Numbered from the stretch's first letter, positions 8,857 through 19,779 are shown. The stretch is 64,000 nucleotides of DNA from Bacteroidota bacterium (GCA_016213405.1 JACRAM010000016.1:1-64000); one strand, 5' to 3'. A program made the numbers and translations. The notes: a model not told the origin generated them from the letters alone.

Positions 8857-9822
8857 ATGAATTTTAAAGACGATGTTGAAGCGGTTGACGCCCTGCGTGC
8901 CAAATATAAAGTCCTTACTGCCGAGATCGGGAAAATAATTATCGGGCAGAACGAAGTAGTTGAAGATGTGCTGATTTGCATCCTCAGCAGAGGACATTGT
9001 TTGCTGGTTGGCGTTCCGGGTCTGGCTAAAACACTTTTGGTCAATACCATCTCCCGTGTTCTCGGCTTGCAGTACAGCCGGATTCAATTCACGCCTGATT
9101 TAATGCCGTCAGATATAATAGGAACAGAAATACTGGATGAAAGCCGCCAGTTCCGTTTTGTGAAAGGACCTCTCTTTGCCAACATCATTCTTGCCGATGA
9201 AATAAACCGCACTCCTCCTAAAACACAGTCCGCATTGCTCGAAGCTATGCAGGAACGTGCCGTTACAACCGCAGGCAAAAGATATGAATTAGGAAATCCG
9301 TTTTTTGTTCTCGCCACGCAAAACCCCATAGAGCAGGAAGGAACCTACCCGTTGCCCGAAGCGCAGTTAGACCGCTTTATGTTCAACGTGTGGCTCACCT
9401 ATCCCAAGATGGAAGAAGAGATAACGGTGGTAAAAAATACCACATCCGATTACAACCCCGAATTGAAAATAATTCTCAGCGCTGAAGAAATTCTTTATTT
9501 TCAGGATTTGATACGCAGAGTGCCTGTTACGGATAATGTTCTGCAATATGCTGTGCGCCTTGCCTCCAGCACACGACCTGAAAATCCTGATTCTCCTTCA
9601 AAGGTGAAACAATACCTCTCTTGGGGAGCAGGACCGCGCGCTTCTCAATATCTCATACTTGGCGCAAAAACTCATTCAGTCATTCACGGAAAATATTCTC
9701 CTGATATTGAAGATGTGCGCGCTGTTGCCAACGCCATCCTTCGCCACCGCATTGTTCGCAACTACAAAGCCGAAGCAGAAAATGTTTCTGCCGAAGATAT
9801 TATCAAAGAGTTGGTGAAGTAA
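8857..9822 (+). CDS. MoxR-family AAA+ ATPase
   Basis: 321 residues, full length. Walker A GVPGLAKT (52-59), Walker B ILADE (111-115), sensor-1 ATQNP (153-157) and the LDRF segment near 171 are present, followed by the lid domain. MoxR proteins are chaperone ATPases that activate or mature partner complexes, usually with a DUF58/VWA protein encoded next door; no such partner is here. The gene begins 9 nt after surA, so it is probably co-transcribed with the chaperones. Confidence 0.95.
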   Translation: MNFKDDVEAVDALRAKYKVLTAEIGKIIIGQNEVVEDVLICILSRGHCLLVGVPGLAKTLLVNTISRVLGLQYSRIQFTPDLMPSDIIGTEILDESRQFRFVKGPLFANIILADEINRTPPKTQSALLEAMQERAVTTAGKRYELGNPFFVLATQNPIEQEGTYPLPEAQLDRFMFNVWLTYPKMEEEITVVKNTTSDYNPELKIILSAEEILYFQDLIRRVPVTDNVLQYAVRLASSTRPENPDSPSKVKQYLSWGAGPRASQYLILGAKTHSVIHGKYSPDIEDVRAVANAILRHRIVRNYKAEAENVSAEDIIKELVK

Positions 9823-9955
9823 ATCTACCCTTCAAGAGAATTCGGGTTAAAACAAATGACTTATTGGAAGTTCTAACAAGAAATACAGCAGGTAGTTTAA
9901 TTAAAGTGTTTTGCACCCTACCTTAAAAAAATCACTCTTCGTATTAAAATTTATT

Positions 9956-9963
9956 TACCTTTG
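9956..9963 (+). promoter_or_regulatory. Putative promoter of the ribosomal-protein superoperon
   Basis: TACCTTTG followed by CGCCCC matches the Bacteroidota -7 element TAnnTTTG. It leaves a leader of about 140 nt before rpsL. The -33 box is not clear. Nothing else is recognised in 9823-10065. Confidence 0.6.
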
Positions 9964-10065
9964 CGCCCCTTCTGAAGTTCAGTCATAAAAAAGACTTCTT
10001 CATGGAAGGAGAGATTATTTTGTTTACACCCGAAAATAAAGGTGAAAAAAAAGTAAAAAAGATAC

Positions 10066-10096
10066 AACCCGCGGGATAAAATATCCAACGGGTTAA
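10066..10096. repeat. CCCGT...ACGGG element in the rpsL leader
   Basis: AACCCGCGGGATA ... TATCCAACGGGTT followed by AA forms a stem with a short A-rich loop, ending 12 nt before the rpsL start. It belongs to the same family as 21794-21826 and the TTAA-flanked insertion at 44813-44871. Confidence 0.75.
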
Positions 10097-10108
10097 ATAA
10101 AAAAGTAA

Positions 10109-10534
10109 ATGCCTACAATTCAACAACTGATTAGACACGGACGCAAAAAATTTACGCGCAAGAGTAAATCCATAGCGCTGAACCGCAGTCCGCAGCGCAG
10201 AGGCGTGTGTATTAAAGTGTACACCACTACTCCTAAAAAACCAAACTCCGCATTGAGAAAAGTTGCGAAGGTTCGTCTCTCAAACGGGAATGAAATTATT
10301 GCATACATCCCTGGTGAAGGACATAATCTTCAGGAACACTCTATCGTGCTGGTACGCGGAGGCAGGGTGAAAGACCTTCCAGGCGTACGTTACCACATCG
10401 TTCGCGGAACATTAGATACAGCGGGTGTTGACAATATGCGCCAGTCCCGTTCAAAATATGGAGCAAAAAGACCAAAAGCTGGAGCGCCAGCACCGGCACC
10501 TAAAGTAAAAGCAGCAGCAGAACCCACAAAATAA
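10109..10534 (+). CDS. rpsL: 30S ribosomal protein S12
   Basis: 141 residues; decoding-centre protein of the small subunit. The [11 protein letters not shown] motif (41-51) and [11 protein letters not shown] are intact with unmutated lysines (44 and 88), the positions whose changes give streptomycin resistance in other bacteria. It has an Ala/Pro/Lys-rich C-terminal tail of about 15 residues beyond the usual ~125. It heads the superoperon and is 9 nt upstream of rpsG. Confidence 0.98.
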   Translation: MPTIQQLIRHGRKKFTRKSKSIALNRSPQRRGVCIKVYTTTPKKPNSALRKVAKVRLSNGNEIIAYIPGEGHNLQEHSIVLVRGGRVKDLPGVRYHIVRGTLDTAGVDNMRQSRSKYGAKRPKAGAPAPAPKVKAAAEPTK

Positions 10535-10543
10535 TTTACCAGA

Positions 10544-11014
10544 ATGAGAAAATCCAAAGCAAAAAAACGCCTCCTACTTCCTGACCCCAGATTTCAGGAT
10601 ACGCTTGTTACCCGTTTTGTAAATAATCTGATGTATTCAGGAAAGAAAAACAAAGCATACGGAATCTTTTATGAGACCATTGACATTGTTGCCGACAAAA
10701 CAAAAGAAGATGGTTTACAAACATGGAAAAAAGCATTGAGCAATGTTACTCCTCAGGTAGAAGTTAAATCACGCAGGATTGGCGGTGCAAACTACCAAAT
10801 CCCACAGGAAGTTCTTCCGGAAAGAAAAATTGCTCTTGCCATCAAATGGATGATCCAATATGCTAAAGAAAGAAAAGAACACAGAATGAGCAATGGACTT
10901 GCTTCTGAAATTATTGCTGCAGCAAAGCAGGAAGGTGCCGCATGGAAAAAGAAAGAAGACGTTCACCGCATGGCAGAAGCAAACAAAGCATATTCACATT
11001 TTAAGATCAAGTAA
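10544..11014 (+). CDS. rpsG: 30S ribosomal protein S7
   Basis: 156 residues, the normal length. Primary 16S-binding protein that nucleates the 30S head. Motifs include [14 protein letters not shown] and [11 protein letters not shown]. It lies 9 nt after rpsL and 11 nt before fusA, the standard str-operon order. Confidence 0.98.
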   Translation: MRKSKAKKRLLLPDPRFQDTLVTRFVNNLMYSGKKNKAYGIFYETIDIVADKTKEDGLQTWKKALSNVTPQVEVKSRRIGGANYQIPQEVLPERKIALAIKWMIQYAKERKEHRMSNGLASEIIAAAKQEGAAWKKKEDVHRMAEANKAYSHFKIK

Positions 11015-11025
11015 GAAAAGAAGAA

Positions 11026-13152
11026 ATGAGCGATTTAAGATATACAAGGAACATCGGCATTGCAGCGCACATTGATGCAGGTAAAACAACTTGCACTGAG
11101 CGCATACTGTATTATACTGGTGTTAACCACAAGATCGGTGAAGTGCATGACGGAGCAGCTACAATGGACTGGATGATTCAAGAGCAGGAACGCGGAATCA
11201 CAATCACTTCTGCCGCTACTACTTGTTTTTGGAACTATCGCGGTAATAAATATAAGGTAAACATTATTGATACTCCCGGCCACGTGGATTTCACGGTGGA
11301 GGTAAACCGGTCGCTTCGTGTACTCGATGGACTGGTTTTCTTGTTTTCAGCAGTGGATGGTGTTGAACCACAATCTGAAACCAACTGGCGTCTCGCTAAT
11401 AATTATAATGTAACGCGTATCTGTTTCGTAAATAAAATGGACCGTGCGGGCGCTGACTTCCTTAATGTTTGCAAGCAGGTAAAAGAAATGCTTGGTGGAA
11501 ATGCTGTTCCCCTTCAATTGCCTCTTGGAGCAGAAGCAAATTTTCGTGGAGTAATTGACTTGATTAACAACCGAGCTATCGAGTGGAATGAAGAAGATAA
11601 AGGAATGACTTTTAAAGTTGTGGATATTCCTGCTGATATGAAAGATGAAGTATATCACTGGAGAGAAAAACTTCTTGAATCAGTTTCTGAATTTGATGAT
11701 AAGATTATGGAAAAATTCTTCGCTGACCAGTCAACAATAACTGAAGATGAAGTTCTCACTGCGCTTCGCAAAGCAACTATTGCAGGAAAAATAATTCCAA
11801 TGGTTTGCGGTTCGGCATTCAAAAATAAAGGTGTTCAAACAATGCTTGATCTGGTGATGTCAATCATGCCATCGCCCCTTGATAAAGATAATATTCATGG
11901 TATAAATCCGGATACAGAACAGGAAGTTACACGTAAACCCGATGTGAAAGATCCTTTCACAGCACTTGCGTTCAAAATTGCAACCGATCCTTTTGTAGGA
12001 CGTTTGGCATTCTTCCGCGCGTATTCAGGCAGATTGGATTCCGGTTCTTATGTATTGAACACTCGCTCAGGACAGAAAGAGCGCATATCCCGTATTTTCC
12101 AAATGCACGCCAACAAACAAAACCAGGTTCCTTTTATTGAAGCAGGAGATATTGGCGCTGCGGTGGGATTCAAAGACATTAAAACAGGCGACACACTTTG
12201 CGATGAGAAACATCCTATCGTTCTCGAAGCAATGAATTTTCCTGAACCTGTTATCGGTATCGCCATCGAGCCAAAAACTCAGGCAGACCTTGACAAGCTC
12301 GGAACTTCCCTTGCAAAACTTTCTGAAGAAGATCCAACATTCAGAGTTAAAACCGATGATGATACAAACCAAACAATCATCAGCGGAATGGGTGAACTTC
12401 ACCTCGAAATTATTGTTGACCGTTTAAAGCGCGAGTTTAAAGTGGAGATAAATCAGGGCGCTCCTCAGGTTAATTATAAGGAAGCAATTACCGGAACGAT
12501 TGAACATCGTGAAGTATATAAAAAACAAACAGGTGGTCGCGGTAAATTCGCTGACATGGAATTTACAGTTTCTCCTGTGGATGCTGACTTTGAAGTGACA
12601 GAAAAGAATGGCGGATTGCAATTTGAAAATGAAGTGAAGGGCGGTAATATTCCGCGCGAGTTCATTCCTGCTGTAGAAAAAGGATTCCGTGCCGCAATGG
12701 TGAATGGCGTTCTTGCAGGATTCCAGATGCAAACAATGAAAATTGTTTTATCAGACGGTTCTTACCACGATGTGGATTCTGACGCTCTCTCATTTGAGAT
12801 TTGCGCGCGCACCGCTTTCCGTGAAGCATTGCCGAAAGCAAAACCCGTTCTGATGGAACCGATAATGAAAATTGAAGTCATCACTCCTGAACAATATATG
12901 GGTGATGTGGTGGGTGACTTGAACAGACGCAGAGGAATCATCGAAGGAATGGACAGCAAAGCAAATGCGCAGGTGATTAAAGCAAAAGTTCCGCTCGGAG
13001 AAATGTTCGGATACGTAACGCAGTTGCGCACACTTTCTTCAGGGCGTGCAACTTCTACTATGGAATTTTCACATTACGCGGAAACACCAAGAAATATTTC
13101 TGAAGAAGTAGTAGCAAAAGCAAAAGGTAAAAAAGCAGCAGAAAAAGTTTAA
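11026..13152 (+). CDS. fusA: Elongation factor G
   Basis: 708-residue GTPase driving ribosomal translocation. The G1 loop AHIDAGKTT (14-22), RGITI switch, DTPGHVDF and NKMD motifs are present, followed by domains [16 protein letters not shown] and the C-terminal [14 protein letters not shown] segment are intact. tufA does not follow, as is usual in this phylum: rpsJ comes next after 11 nt. Confidence 0.98.
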   Translation: MSDLRYTRNIGIAAHIDAGKTTCTERILYYTGVNHKIGEVHDGAATMDWMIQEQERGITITSAATTCFWNYRGNKYKVNIIDTPGHVDFTVEVNRSLRVLDGLVFLFSAVDGVEPQSETNWRLANNYNVTRICFVNKMDRAGADFLNVCKQVKEMLGGNAVPLQLPLGAEANFRGVIDLINNRAIEWNEEDKGMTFKVVDIPADMKDEVYHWREKLLESVSEFDDKIMEKFFADQSTITEDEVLTALRKATIAGKIIPMVCGSAFKNKGVQTMLDLVMSIMPSPLDKDNIHGINPDTEQEVTRKPDVKDPFTALAFKIATDPFVGRLAFFRAYSGRLDSGSYVLNTRSGQKERISRIFQMHANKQNQVPFIEAGDIGAAVGFKDIKTGDTLCDEKHPIVLEAMNFPEPVIGIAIEPKTQADLDKLGTSLAKLSEEDPTFRVKTDDDTNQTIISGMGELHLEIIVDRLKREFKVEINQGAPQVNYKEAITGTIEHREVYKKQTGGRGKFADMEFTVSPVDADFEVTEKNGGLQFENEVKGGNIPREFIPAVEKGFRAAMVNGVLAGFQMQTMKIVLSDGSYHDVDSDALSFEICARTAFREALPKAKPVLMEPIMKIEVITPEQYMGDVVGDLNRRRGIIEGMDSKANAQVIKAKVPLGEMFGYVTQLRTLSSGRATSTMEFSHYAETPRNISEEVVAKAKGKKAAEKV

Positions 13153-13163
13153 ATCAACCAAAT

Positions 13164-13472
13164 ATGTCACAGCAGAGAATTAGAATCAAATTAAAATCCT
13201 ACGACCATCACCTGGTTGATAAGTCGGCAGAAAAAATTGTTAAGACAGCAAAGTCTACAGGAGCTGTTATAAGCGGACCCATTCCACTTCCGACTAACAA
13301 ACGCATTTATACAGTTCTTCGTTCCCCGCACGTGAATAAAAAAGCAAGGGAGCAATTTCAACTTTGCACATACAAGCGCCTGATTGATATTTACAGCACA
13401 AGCGCAAAAACTGTTGACGCGCTCAGCAAATTAGAATTACCCAGCGGTGTGGAAGTAGAAATTAAAGTGTAA
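13164..13472 (+). CDS. rpsJ: 30S ribosomal protein S10
   Basis: 102 residues, normal length. Head-domain protein that also binds NusB in antitermination. Conserved GPIPLPT and [12 protein letters not shown] are present. It joins the str genes to the S10 cluster without an obvious promoter or terminator. Confidence 0.98.
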   Translation: MSQQRIRIKLKSYDHHLVDKSAEKIVKTAKSTGAVISGPIPLPTNKRIYTVLRSPHVNKKAREQFQLCTYKRLIDIYSTSAKTVDALSKLELPSGVEVEIKV

Positions 13473-13477
13473 TTAAA

Positions 13478-13573
13478 TCAATTTGAAGATTAGCCAATTT
13501 GAAAATTTGATAATGATAAAAAACAAAAACACGCAATTTTCAAATTAGCATATTTTTCAAATTATCAAATTAA
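13478..13573. repeat. CAATTTGAA-word hairpin between rpsJ and rplC
   Basis: The left arm repeats CAATTTGAAGATTAG/CCAATTTGAAAATTTG; the right arm repeats TTTTCAAATTAG/TTCAAATTATCAAATTA; the A-rich loop is about 18 nt. It fills nearly the whole 106-nt gap. A sister element is at 15322-15416. Confidence 0.85.
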
Positions 13574-13578
13574 AAAAA

Positions 13579-14199
13579 ATGGCAGGATTACTCGGGAAAA
13601 AAATAGGAATGACCAACATGTTTGACGTTTCAGGCAGATACGTTGCATGTACTGTCATTGAAGCGGGACCTTGTGTGGTTACACAAGTAAAAACAAAAGA
13701 GAAGGACGGCTATGATTCTCTTCAGCTTGGTTTCGCGGAGAGAAAAGAAAAACATACCACTTCTCCTCAGATGGGCCATTTCAAAAAAGCAGGAACTACT
13801 CCAAAGAAAGCAGTTGCCGAGTTTCATGATTTTGAAGGAGATAAAAAAGCAGGCGATACCATCACGCTCGACATTTTCACTGAAGGAGAATACGTTGACG
13901 TTGTAGGAACTTCCAAAGGAAAAGGATTTCAGGGTGTTGTGAAACGCCACCACTTCAGCGGGGTTGGAGCAGGAAATGGTCACGGTCAGCATGATCGCCA
14001 GCGTTCACCCGGTTCTATCGGTGCATCCTCTTTCCCATCACGCGTATTAAAAGGAATGCGCATGGCAGGAAGAATGGGAGGTGACCGCGTGAAGGCACGC
14101 AACTTAGAAGTATTAAGATTAATAAAGGATAAAAACCTTCTGATAGTGAAAGGCTCAGTGCCCGGAGCTGCCGGAAGTTTTGTAATGATTCAGAAATAA
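13579..14199 (+). CDS. rplC: 50S ribosomal protein L3
   Basis: 206 residues. Early 23S-binding protein reaching the peptidyl-transferase centre. LLGKKIGMT at the N-terminus and the [15 protein letters not shown] and [15 protein letters not shown] loops are intact. Its start is immediately downstream of the repeat hairpin that separates it from rpsJ. Confidence 0.98.
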   Translation: MAGLLGKKIGMTNMFDVSGRYVACTVIEAGPCVVTQVKTKEKDGYDSLQLGFAERKEKHTTSPQMGHFKKAGTTPKKAVAEFHDFEGDKKAGDTITLDIFTEGEYVDVVGTSKGKGFQGVVKRHHFSGVGAGNGHGQHDRQRSPGSIGASSFPSRVLKGMRMAGRMGGDRVKARNLEVLRLIKDKNLLIVKGSVPGAAGSFVMIQK

Positions 14200-14244
14200 T
14201 AAATCATCGAAAAACGAAATAGTACAAAAAATACGAAACAAGAA

Positions 14245-14973
14245 ATGGAACTCACTGTAGTAAATATTAAAGGAGATAAAACAAAGCGCAAGGTTTCTTT
14301 GCACGATTCCATTTTCGGAATTGAACCCAACGATCACGCTATTTATCTTGACGTGAAACAATTCCTCGCTAACCAGCGACAGGGAACTCACAAAGCAAAA
14401 ACGAGAAATGAAATTCACGGAAGCACGCGCAAACTCCACAAGCAAAAAGGAACGGGTGGTTCACGTAAGGGCGATATCAAGAGTCCAATCTTCCGTGGCG
14501 GTGGGCGTATTTTCGGTCCCGAGCCAAGAGATTATCATTTCAAACTGAACAAGAAAGTAAAGCAACTTGCCCGCATGAGCGCGCTTTCTCATAAAGCGAA
14601 AAATAATTCCATCACCGTGCTTGAAGATTTTTCTTTTGAGAATCCAAAGACAAAAAATTATGCTGAACTTTTGAGCAATCTGGAAATGAACGGAAAAAAA
14701 ACCTTGCTGGTTGTTGGCAATGATGACAAGAACATCAATCTTTCTGCAAGAAACATTCAATCAGCAAAAGTTACTTCAGCAAATTCGCTGAGCACGTATG
14801 ATATTATTAATGCAAATATCCTTCTCTTATCCGAAGGCTCGCTAAAGACTATTGAAACTATCTTGCTTGATGATGAAACTGCAGAAGCGAAGCCGAAAGT
14901 GAAAGCGAAGGCAAAATCAACAGTAAAGAAAACAAAAACAATAAAGAAGAAATCATCAACAAAAGAGAAGTAA
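14245..14973 (+). CDS. rplD: 50S ribosomal protein L4
   Basis: 242 residues; exit-tunnel protein. The tunnel loop [19 protein letters not shown] is present. A Lys-rich tail of roughly 35 residues follows the core ([17 protein letters not shown]), longer than the ~205 residues usual elsewhere. Such basic tails recur on L5, S3 and L17 in this operon. Confidence 0.97.
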   Translation: MELTVVNIKGDKTKRKVSLHDSIFGIEPNDHAIYLDVKQFLANQRQGTHKAKTRNEIHGSTRKLHKQKGTGGSRKGDIKSPIFRGGGRIFGPEPRDYHFKLNKKVKQLARMSALSHKAKNNSITVLEDFSFENPKTKNYAELLSNLEMNGKKTLLVVGNDDKNINLSARNIQSAKVTSANSLSTYDIINANILLLSEGSLKTIETILLDDETAEAKPKVKAKAKSTVKKTKTIKKKSSTKEK

Positions 14974-15007
14974 TATTGAACAATCAATCATTAATAATCA
15001 ATACAGA

Positions 15008-15319
15008 ATGAGCATCTACCTAAAACCAATCATCACCGAAAAGTATGCCGCCAAGGGCGATGCTGCCGGAAAGAACAACGGAGGCAAAGGGCGCTACGCA
15101 TTTGTGGTGGAGAAAACCGCCAACAAAGTAGAAATCAAAAAAGCTATAGAAAAAGCATACGCAGTTACTGTTGAAGAAGTGAATACGATGAATTACATCG
15201 GCAAAATAAAAACCAGATACACAGCAACAAAAATAATGAATGGTTTAGTGAAGAAAGCAAAGAAAGCAATTGTAACATTAAAAAAAGGAGACACAATAGA
15301 TTTTTACGGAAATATATAA
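15008..15319 (+). CDS. rplW: 50S ribosomal protein L23
   Basis: 103 residues. Located at the tunnel exit, where it docks SRP and trigger factor. Motifs YLKPIITEK, YAFVVEKTANK and VNTMNYIGKIKTR are present. The internal AAGKNNGGKG stretch is a small insertion in the loop. Confidence 0.97.
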   Translation: MSIYLKPIITEKYAAKGDAAGKNNGGKGRYAFVVEKTANKVEIKKAIEKAYAVTVEEVNTMNYIGKIKTRYTATKIMNGLVKKAKKAIVTLKKGDTIDFYGNI

Positions 15320-15321
15320 AC

Positions 15322-15416
15322 CAATTTGAAAATGAGTCAATTTGAAAATTTGAAAATGAAACAAACATCTATGGATTTTAATTTTCAAATTAGCTAATCT
15401 TCAAATTATCAAATTA
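15322..15416. repeat. CAATTTGAA-word hairpin between rplW and rplB
   Basis: The arms (15322-15358 and 15379-15416) use the same AATTTGAA/TTCAAATT words as 13478-13573 but in a different order, so the two are related yet not simple copies. The loop holds ACAAACATCTATGG. Confidence 0.85.
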
Positions 15417-15421
15417 GAAAA

Positions 15422-16261
15422 ATGGGAGTAAGAAGATTCAGACCTATCACACCAGGTCAACGACATAAAGTAGCAAACGATAACAGCGACATCACCTCGT
15501 ATGTTCCTGAAAAGTCATTGCTTCGTTCAAGCAAAAGAAGCGGTGGCAGAAACCACACAGGTAAAATGACTATGCGCTATCTCGGAGGCGGACATAAAAG
15601 ACGTTTCCGCGTGATTGATTTCAAAAGAGACAAGCAGGATATTCCAGCCGTTGTAAAATCAATTGAGTATGACCCGATGCGCACCGGGCGCATCGCACTT
15701 CTTCAATATAATGACGGAGAAAAAAGATACATCCTCGCTCCGCAAGGATTACAAGTGGGTCAAACAGTTGTGTCAGGAAAAAATGTAGCGCCCAATCTTG
15801 GAAACGCAATGCCTCTTTCAGCCATTCCACTCGGAACAATTGTACATAATATAGAATTGAATCCCGGACAAGGAGGAAAATTTATTCGCAGCGCAGGCAC
15901 TTACGCACAACTTACTGCTAAAGAAGCAAAGTTTGTAATATTAAAAATGCCATCAGGAGAAACACGCATGGTACTTGCAACTTGCATGGCAACCGTTGGT
16001 TCAGTTTCAAACGCAGACCACAATCAAGAGGTACACGGAAAAGCCGGGCGCATCCGCTGGTTCGGACGCAGATCACGCAACCGACCTGTTGCAATGAACC
16101 CTGTTGATCACCCGATGGGCGGTGGCGAAGGAAGAGCTTCAGGCGGGCATCCCCGCTCTCGAAACGGACAATTATCTAAAGGACTAAAAACAAGAAAGAG
16201 AACAAAACGCTCTAACAGATATATAGTAGAAAGAAGAACTAAAGGATATGGCTCGAAATAA
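15422..16261 (+). CDS. rplB: 50S ribosomal protein L2
   Basis: 279 residues, full length. Peptidyl-transferase and subunit-association protein. The conserved [13 protein letters not shown] loop, with the histidine near the active site, is intact, as are [10 protein letters not shown] and the [20 protein letters not shown]-terminal region. A 115-nt repeat-filled gap follows. Confidence 0.98.
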   Translation: MGVRRFRPITPGQRHKVANDNSDITSYVPEKSLLRSSKRSGGRNHTGKMTMRYLGGGHKRRFRVIDFKRDKQDIPAVVKSIEYDPMRTGRIALLQYNDGEKRYILAPQGLQVGQTVVSGKNVAPNLGNAMPLSAIPLGTIVHNIELNPGQGGKFIRSAGTYAQLTAKEAKFVILKMPSGETRMVLATCMATVGSVSNADHNQEVHGKAGRIRWFGRRSRNRPVAMNPVDHPMGGGEGRASGGHPRSRNGQLSKGLKTRKRTKRSNRYIVERRTKGYGSK

Positions 16262-16266
16262 AAATT

Positions 16267-16369
16267 GGCAGTAGGCAGTAGCCAATAGGCAAAAAATACA
16301 AAAAGCAAAAAAAGAAAATAGAAACAAAAAAAAAAAATCGGTGTAATCTAAAATACATCGGTGTAATCT
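16267..16369. repeat. GGCAGTA and CGGTGTAATC word repeats between rplB and rpsS
   Basis: GGCAGTA, GGCAGTA, GCCAATA, GGC (16267-16290) is a heptamer run whose complement is the word seen in the signal peptides at 60296 and 49071. ATCGGTGTAATCT occurs twice at 16337 and 16357. Neither has a full second arm here. Confidence 0.8.
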
Positions 16370-16376
16370 AAAAAAG

Positions 16377-16694
16377 ATGGCTCGAAGTTTAAAAAAAGGA
16401 TTCTTCATTGATTTCAAACTCAACAAAAGAGTTCAGGAAATCATTGGCGGAAAAAAGAAATATATAGTCAAAACATGGTCCCGCAGGTCAATGATTACTC
16501 CTGAGTTTGTTGGATTGACTTTTGCCGTTCATAACGGAAACAAGTTCATTCCTGTTTATGTAACAGAAAATATGGTGGGGCATCGCCTGGGGGAATTTTC
16601 GCCAACGAGAACTTACCGCGGACATACCGGTCACGTAAAAGCAGAAGCAAATGTTCCTGCTCCTGCAGCAACACAAGCGCCAGAAGCAAAATAA
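16377..16694 (+). CDS. rpsS: 30S ribosomal protein S19
   Basis: 105 residues; binds 16S rRNA with S13 in the head. [23 protein letters not shown] and [16 protein letters not shown] motifs are conserved. A ~14-residue Ala/Pro-rich tail extends beyond the usual ~92. Confidence 0.98.
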   Translation: MARSLKKGFFIDFKLNKRVQEIIGGKKKYIVKTWSRRSMITPEFVGLTFAVHNGNKFIPVYVTENMVGHRLGEFSPTRTYRGHTGHVKAEANVPAPAATQAPEAK

Positions 16695-16713
16695 TAAATT
16701 AAATAACAAAAAT

Positions 16714-16790
16714 GATTACACCGATTCTAAAAACCAAAGATTACACAGATAAAACATCGGTGTAATCTATTTCTAAAATCTGTGTAATCG
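16714..16790. repeat. GATTACAC-word hairpin between rpsS and rplV
   Basis: GATTACACCGAT ... GATTACACAGAT on the left and ATCGGTGTAATC ... ATCTGTGTAATC on the right, i.e. each left word has a complement on the right but in swapped order. Fills most of a 109-nt gap. Confidence 0.88.
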
Positions 16791-16803
16791 AAATAAAAAT
16801 ATC

Positions 16804-17208
16804 ATGGGAGTTCGTAAAAGAGAAATGGCAGAAGCAAGAAAAGAAGCAAACAAGACAACTTACTTTGCAAAGTTGAATAATTATCCTACTTCGCCCCGCA
16901 AGATGCGCCTTCTTGCTGATTTAATTCGCAACCAGCCGGTTGAAAATGCACTGAATGTATTGCGCTTTCACACACAGCATGCATCACTTCCGCTTTCAAA
17001 GCTAGTAGTTTCAGCAGTAAAAAACTACGAAGCAAAAACAGGTTTGCGCGCAGAAGACAGCACACTCTTTGTAAAAGAGATTAGAGTAGACAGCGGACAA
17101 ATGCTTAAACGCTTCCGCCCTGCCCCACAAGGTCGCGCATACAGAATCCGCAAGCGTTCCAATCACGTAACAGTAATATTAGATACAATAAAAGAAACAC
17201 AAGAATAA
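16804..17208 (+). CDS. rplV: 50S ribosomal protein L22
   Basis: 134 residues, slightly longer than usual at the N-terminus ([16 protein letters not shown]). Contacts all 23S domains and lines the exit tunnel ([22 protein letters not shown] loop region, split here by the loop tip). The core [18 protein letters not shown] is conserved. Confidence 0.97.
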   Translation: MGVRKREMAEARKEANKTTYFAKLNNYPTSPRKMRLLADLIRNQPVENALNVLRFHTQHASLPLSKLVVSAVKNYEAKTGLRAEDSTLFVKEIRVDSGQMLKRFRPAPQGRAYRIRKRSNHVTVILDTIKETQE

Positions 17209-17220
17209 AAAAAAAGAAAA

Positions 17221-17251
17221 TCGGTGTAATCTTTTTTACATCGGTGTAATC
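17221..17251. repeat. Double CGGTGTAATC word between rplV and rpsC
   Basis: TCGGTGTAATC occurs at about 17221 and 17241, separated by a T-rich spacer, within a 53-nt gap. Same word as 16337-16369. Confidence 0.8.
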
Positions 17252-17261
17252 AAAAAAAAGA

Positions 17262-18002
17262 ATGGGACAAAAAGCAAATCCAATTGGTAATCGCCTCGGA
17301 ATCATCCGCGGATGGGACTCAGCATGGTTTGGCGGAAATCATTATGCCGAAAAACTTATTGAAGACGAACGCATTCGCAACTATCTGAAAGCTCGTTTAC
17401 CAAAGAGCAGCATGTCACGCATTGTGATTGAGCGCACGCAGAAAATCGTAACAGTGACTATTCATACTGCGCGTCCTGGAATTATAATTGGAAAAGGCGG
17501 TTCAGAAGTTGACAAGTTGAAAGAAGAATTAAAAAAGATTACCGGAAAAGATATTCAGATAAATATTTTTGAAGTAAAACGGCCTGAAGTAGACGCACGC
17601 ATTGTTGCCGATGGAATCGCCCGCCAGATTGAAGCGAGAATTTCTCACAAGCGCTGCATCAAAATGGCGATTGCTTCTGCCATGAGAATGGGAGCTGAAG
17701 GAATTAAAGTTCGCGCAGGCGGCCGTTTAGGCGGAGTGGAAATTGCACGCAGTGAAGCCTTCAAAGAAGGAAGAACTCCTCTTCACACCTTTCGGGCTGA
17801 TATTGATTTTGCAATTGCTGAAGCGCATACTTCCATGGGAAGAATCGGAATCAAGGTTTGGATATGCAGAGGAGAAGTTTTCGGAAAACGCGACCTCTCC
17901 CCTAACATCACTGACAGCCGCGACAAGAAAAAAGGAAAACGCAAAGACAGAGACAGAAATGACCGCGGAGACAGAGGCGGGCACAGAGATAACAGAAGAT
18001 AA
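17262..18002 (+). CDS. rpsC: 30S ribosomal protein S3
   Basis: 246 residues. mRNA-entry protein with a KH domain; the GKGG-type loop is present as [14 protein letters not shown]. The C-terminal ~30 residues are a highly charged Lys/Arg/Asp/Gly tail ([17 protein letters not shown]), disordered in character. The gene lies between two repeat-filled gaps. Confidence 0.98.
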   Translation: MGQKANPIGNRLGIIRGWDSAWFGGNHYAEKLIEDERIRNYLKARLPKSSMSRIVIERTQKIVTVTIHTARPGIIIGKGGSEVDKLKEELKKITGKDIQINIFEVKRPEVDARIVADGIARQIEARISHKRCIKMAIASAMRMGAEGIKVRAGGRLGGVEIARSEAFKEGRTPLHTFRADIDFAIAEAHTSMGRIGIKVWICRGEVFGKRDLSPNITDSRDKKKGKRKDRDRNDRGDRGGHRDNRR

Positions 18003-18011
18003 AAAATACAG

Positions 18012-18091
18012 AGTACAAAGTATTAAGTAATAAGTACAATTAGAAAACAAAAACATATTTAATACTTAAATACTCGATACATAATACTTGA
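18012..18091. repeat. AAGTATT/AATACTT-word hairpin between rpsC and rplP
   Basis: The left arm is GTACAAAGTATTAAGTAATA and the right arm AATACTTAAATACTCGATAC with AATACTTG. The A-rich loop is about 24 nt. It occupies nearly all of a 95-nt gap. Confidence 0.8.
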
Positions 18092-18097
18092 ATTAAT

Positions 18098-18529
18098 ATG
18101 CTACAACCAAAGAAAACAAAATTCAGAAAAATGCATAAGATGGTTCCGAGCGGAAACGCACGTAGAGGAACTACTCTGGCATTCGGTTCTTTCGGACTTA
18201 AGTCAGTTGAAACAGCTTGGATAACTGCCCGCCAGATTGAAGCAGCCCGCGTTGCACTTACCCGACACATTGGAAGAGAAGCAAAAGTGTGGATCAGAAT
18301 TTTCCCTGATAAACCCATCACCAAAAAACCTGCAGAGGTTCGTATGGGAAAAGGAAAAGGAAATCCTGAATACTGGGTGGCGGTGGTAAAAGCGGGAAGA
18401 GTAATGTTTGAAACGGAAGGAACAAGCTTGGAAACAGCAAAAGAAGCGATGAAGCTAGCTGGAGACAAACTTCCATGCATTTCAAAGTTTATGGTCAGAA
18501 ATGATTTTTTAGAAAGCATTAATAAGTAG
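18098..18529 (+). CDS. rplP: 50S ribosomal protein L16
   Basis: 143 residues, normal length. Binds near the A site and helps position t[14 protein letters not shown] and [15 protein letters not shown] are conserved. rpmC starts 4 nt later. Confidence 0.98.
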   Translation: MLQPKKTKFRKMHKMVPSGNARRGTTLAFGSFGLKSVETAWITARQIEAARVALTRHIGREAKVWIRIFPDKPITKKPAEVRMGKGKGNPEYWVAVVKAGRVMFETEGTSLETAKEAMKLAGDKLPCISKFMVRNDFLESINK

Positions 18530-18533
18530 AAAA

Positions 18534-18737
18534 ATGAAAAAAGCAGATTTATCACAACTCTCAACCAATGACCTTGAGGAAAAACTGAAGGAAGAAGTTG
18601 CATCATTGGATAAAATGAAGTTCACGCACACCATTTCTCCTGTAGAAAGTCCTGCGCGCATTACGCATTCAAGAAAAACTGTTGCCCGCATGATGACTGA
18701 ACTTCGCAAAAGAGAATTAGCAGAAACTAAAAAATAA
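18534..18737 (+). CDS. rpmC: 50S ribosomal protein L29
   Basis: 67 residues, two-helix protein at the tunnel exit. [17 protein letters not shown] and the C-terminal [16 protein letters not shown] helix match the family. Spacing is 4 nt from rplP and 8 nt to rpsQ. Confidence 0.96.
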   Translation: MKKADLSQLSTNDLEEKLKEEVASLDKMKFTHTISPVESPARITHSRKTVARMMTELRKRELAETKK

Positions 18738-18745
18738 TTATTCAG

Positions 18746-19006
18746 ATGGAATTAACAAGAACACGCAGAAAAGAAAAAGTAGGGCTCGTAACGAGCAACA
18801 AAATGGCAAAGTCAATTGTTGTTTCTGTTGAACGTCAAATCAAGCATCCTAAATACGGAAAGTTTATCAAGCGCACAAGCAAGTTCATGGCGCACGATGA
18901 AAAAAATGAAGCGAACATAGGTGATTCAGTTCGCATTGTTGAAACACGCCCTCTTAGCAAAAACAAATGCTGGAGGTTGGTTGAAATTGTTGAAAAAGCG
19001 AAATAA
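18746..19006 (+). CDS. rpsQ: 30S ribosomal protein S17
   Basis: 86 residues, OB-fold 16S-binding protein. [29 protein letters not shown] and [19 protein letters not shown] match the family. Confidence 0.98.
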   Translation: MELTRTRRKEKVGLVTSNKMAKSIVVSVERQIKHPKYGKFIKRTSKFMAHDEKNEANIGDSVRIVETRPLSKNKCWRLVEIVEKAK

Positions 19007-19027
19007 AAAAAATTAATACAAATAGTT

Positions 19028-19396
19028 ATGATACGACAGGAATCAAGATTAATATGTGCAGACAACAGTGGAGCGAAAGAAGTTCTCTGTATCCGCGTTC
19101 TCGGAAGCACACGCAAGAGCGGTGCATCCGTTGGAGATAAAATTGTTGTGGCTGTAAAAAAAGCATTGCCCGCTGGCGGAGTGAAAGAACATTCTATTTC
19201 AAAGGCAGTGATTGTCCGCACGAAAAAAGAAATCCGCAGAGCTGATGGTTCTTACATCCGCTTTGATGATAATGCAGCCGTTCTGCTCAACGAAGTGGAC
19301 GAACTGAAAGGTACACGCATCTTTGGTCCTGTTGCCAGAGAACTTCGCGACAAACAGTTCATGAAAATAGTTTCATTAGCTCCTGAAGTATTGTAA
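19028..19396 (+). CDS. rplN: 50S ribosomal protein L14
   Basis: 122 residues, normal length. Subunit-interface protein. [19 protein letters not shown], the VVRTKKE-like [19 protein letters not shown] and [13 protein letters not shown] motifs are intact. Confidence 0.98.
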   Translation: MIRQESRLICADNSGAKEVLCIRVLGSTRKSGASVGDKIVVAVKKALPAGGVKEHSISKAVIVRTKKEIRRADGSYIRFDDNAAVLLNEVDELKGTRIFGPVARELRDKQFMKIVSLAPEVL

Positions 19397-19435
19397 GAAT
19401 CAGATAGCAATAAGAATAAAGTAAAAAGTCAGACA

Positions 19436-19768
19436 ATGATAAAGTTCAAAATAAAAAAAGGCGACACTGTGAAAGTGATTTCTGGTGACGATAAAGGCAA
19501 ACAAGGAAGAGTTCTATCGGTTGACAGGGAAACTTTCCGTGCGCTGGTTGAAGGAATCAATATGGCGACCAAGCATACACGCCCAACTGCTAAAAACACA
19601 AAAGGCGGTATCATTCATCAGGAAGCTTCCGTTCATATTTCAAACCTGATGCTTGTTGATGCCAAAGGAAACACTACAAGAGTCGGAAGAAGAATTGATG
19701 AAGCAACAGGCAAACTGGTTCGCTATTCAAAAAAATCTGACGAAACAATTAAAAATGTTAAACAGTAA
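19436..19768 (+). CDS. rplX: 50S ribosomal protein L24
   Basis: 110 residues. Assembly initiator with a KOW motif: [20 protein letters not shown]. The start is [10 protein letters not shown], and a short SD-free leader of 39 nt separates it from rplN. Confidence 0.97.
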   Translation: MIKFKIKKGDTVKVISGDDKGKQGRVLSVDRETFRALVEGINMATKHTRPTAKNTKGGIIHQEASVHISNLMLVDAKGNTTRVGRRIDEATGKLVRYSKKSDETIKNVKQ

Positions 19769-19779
19769 GCATTCATAAA

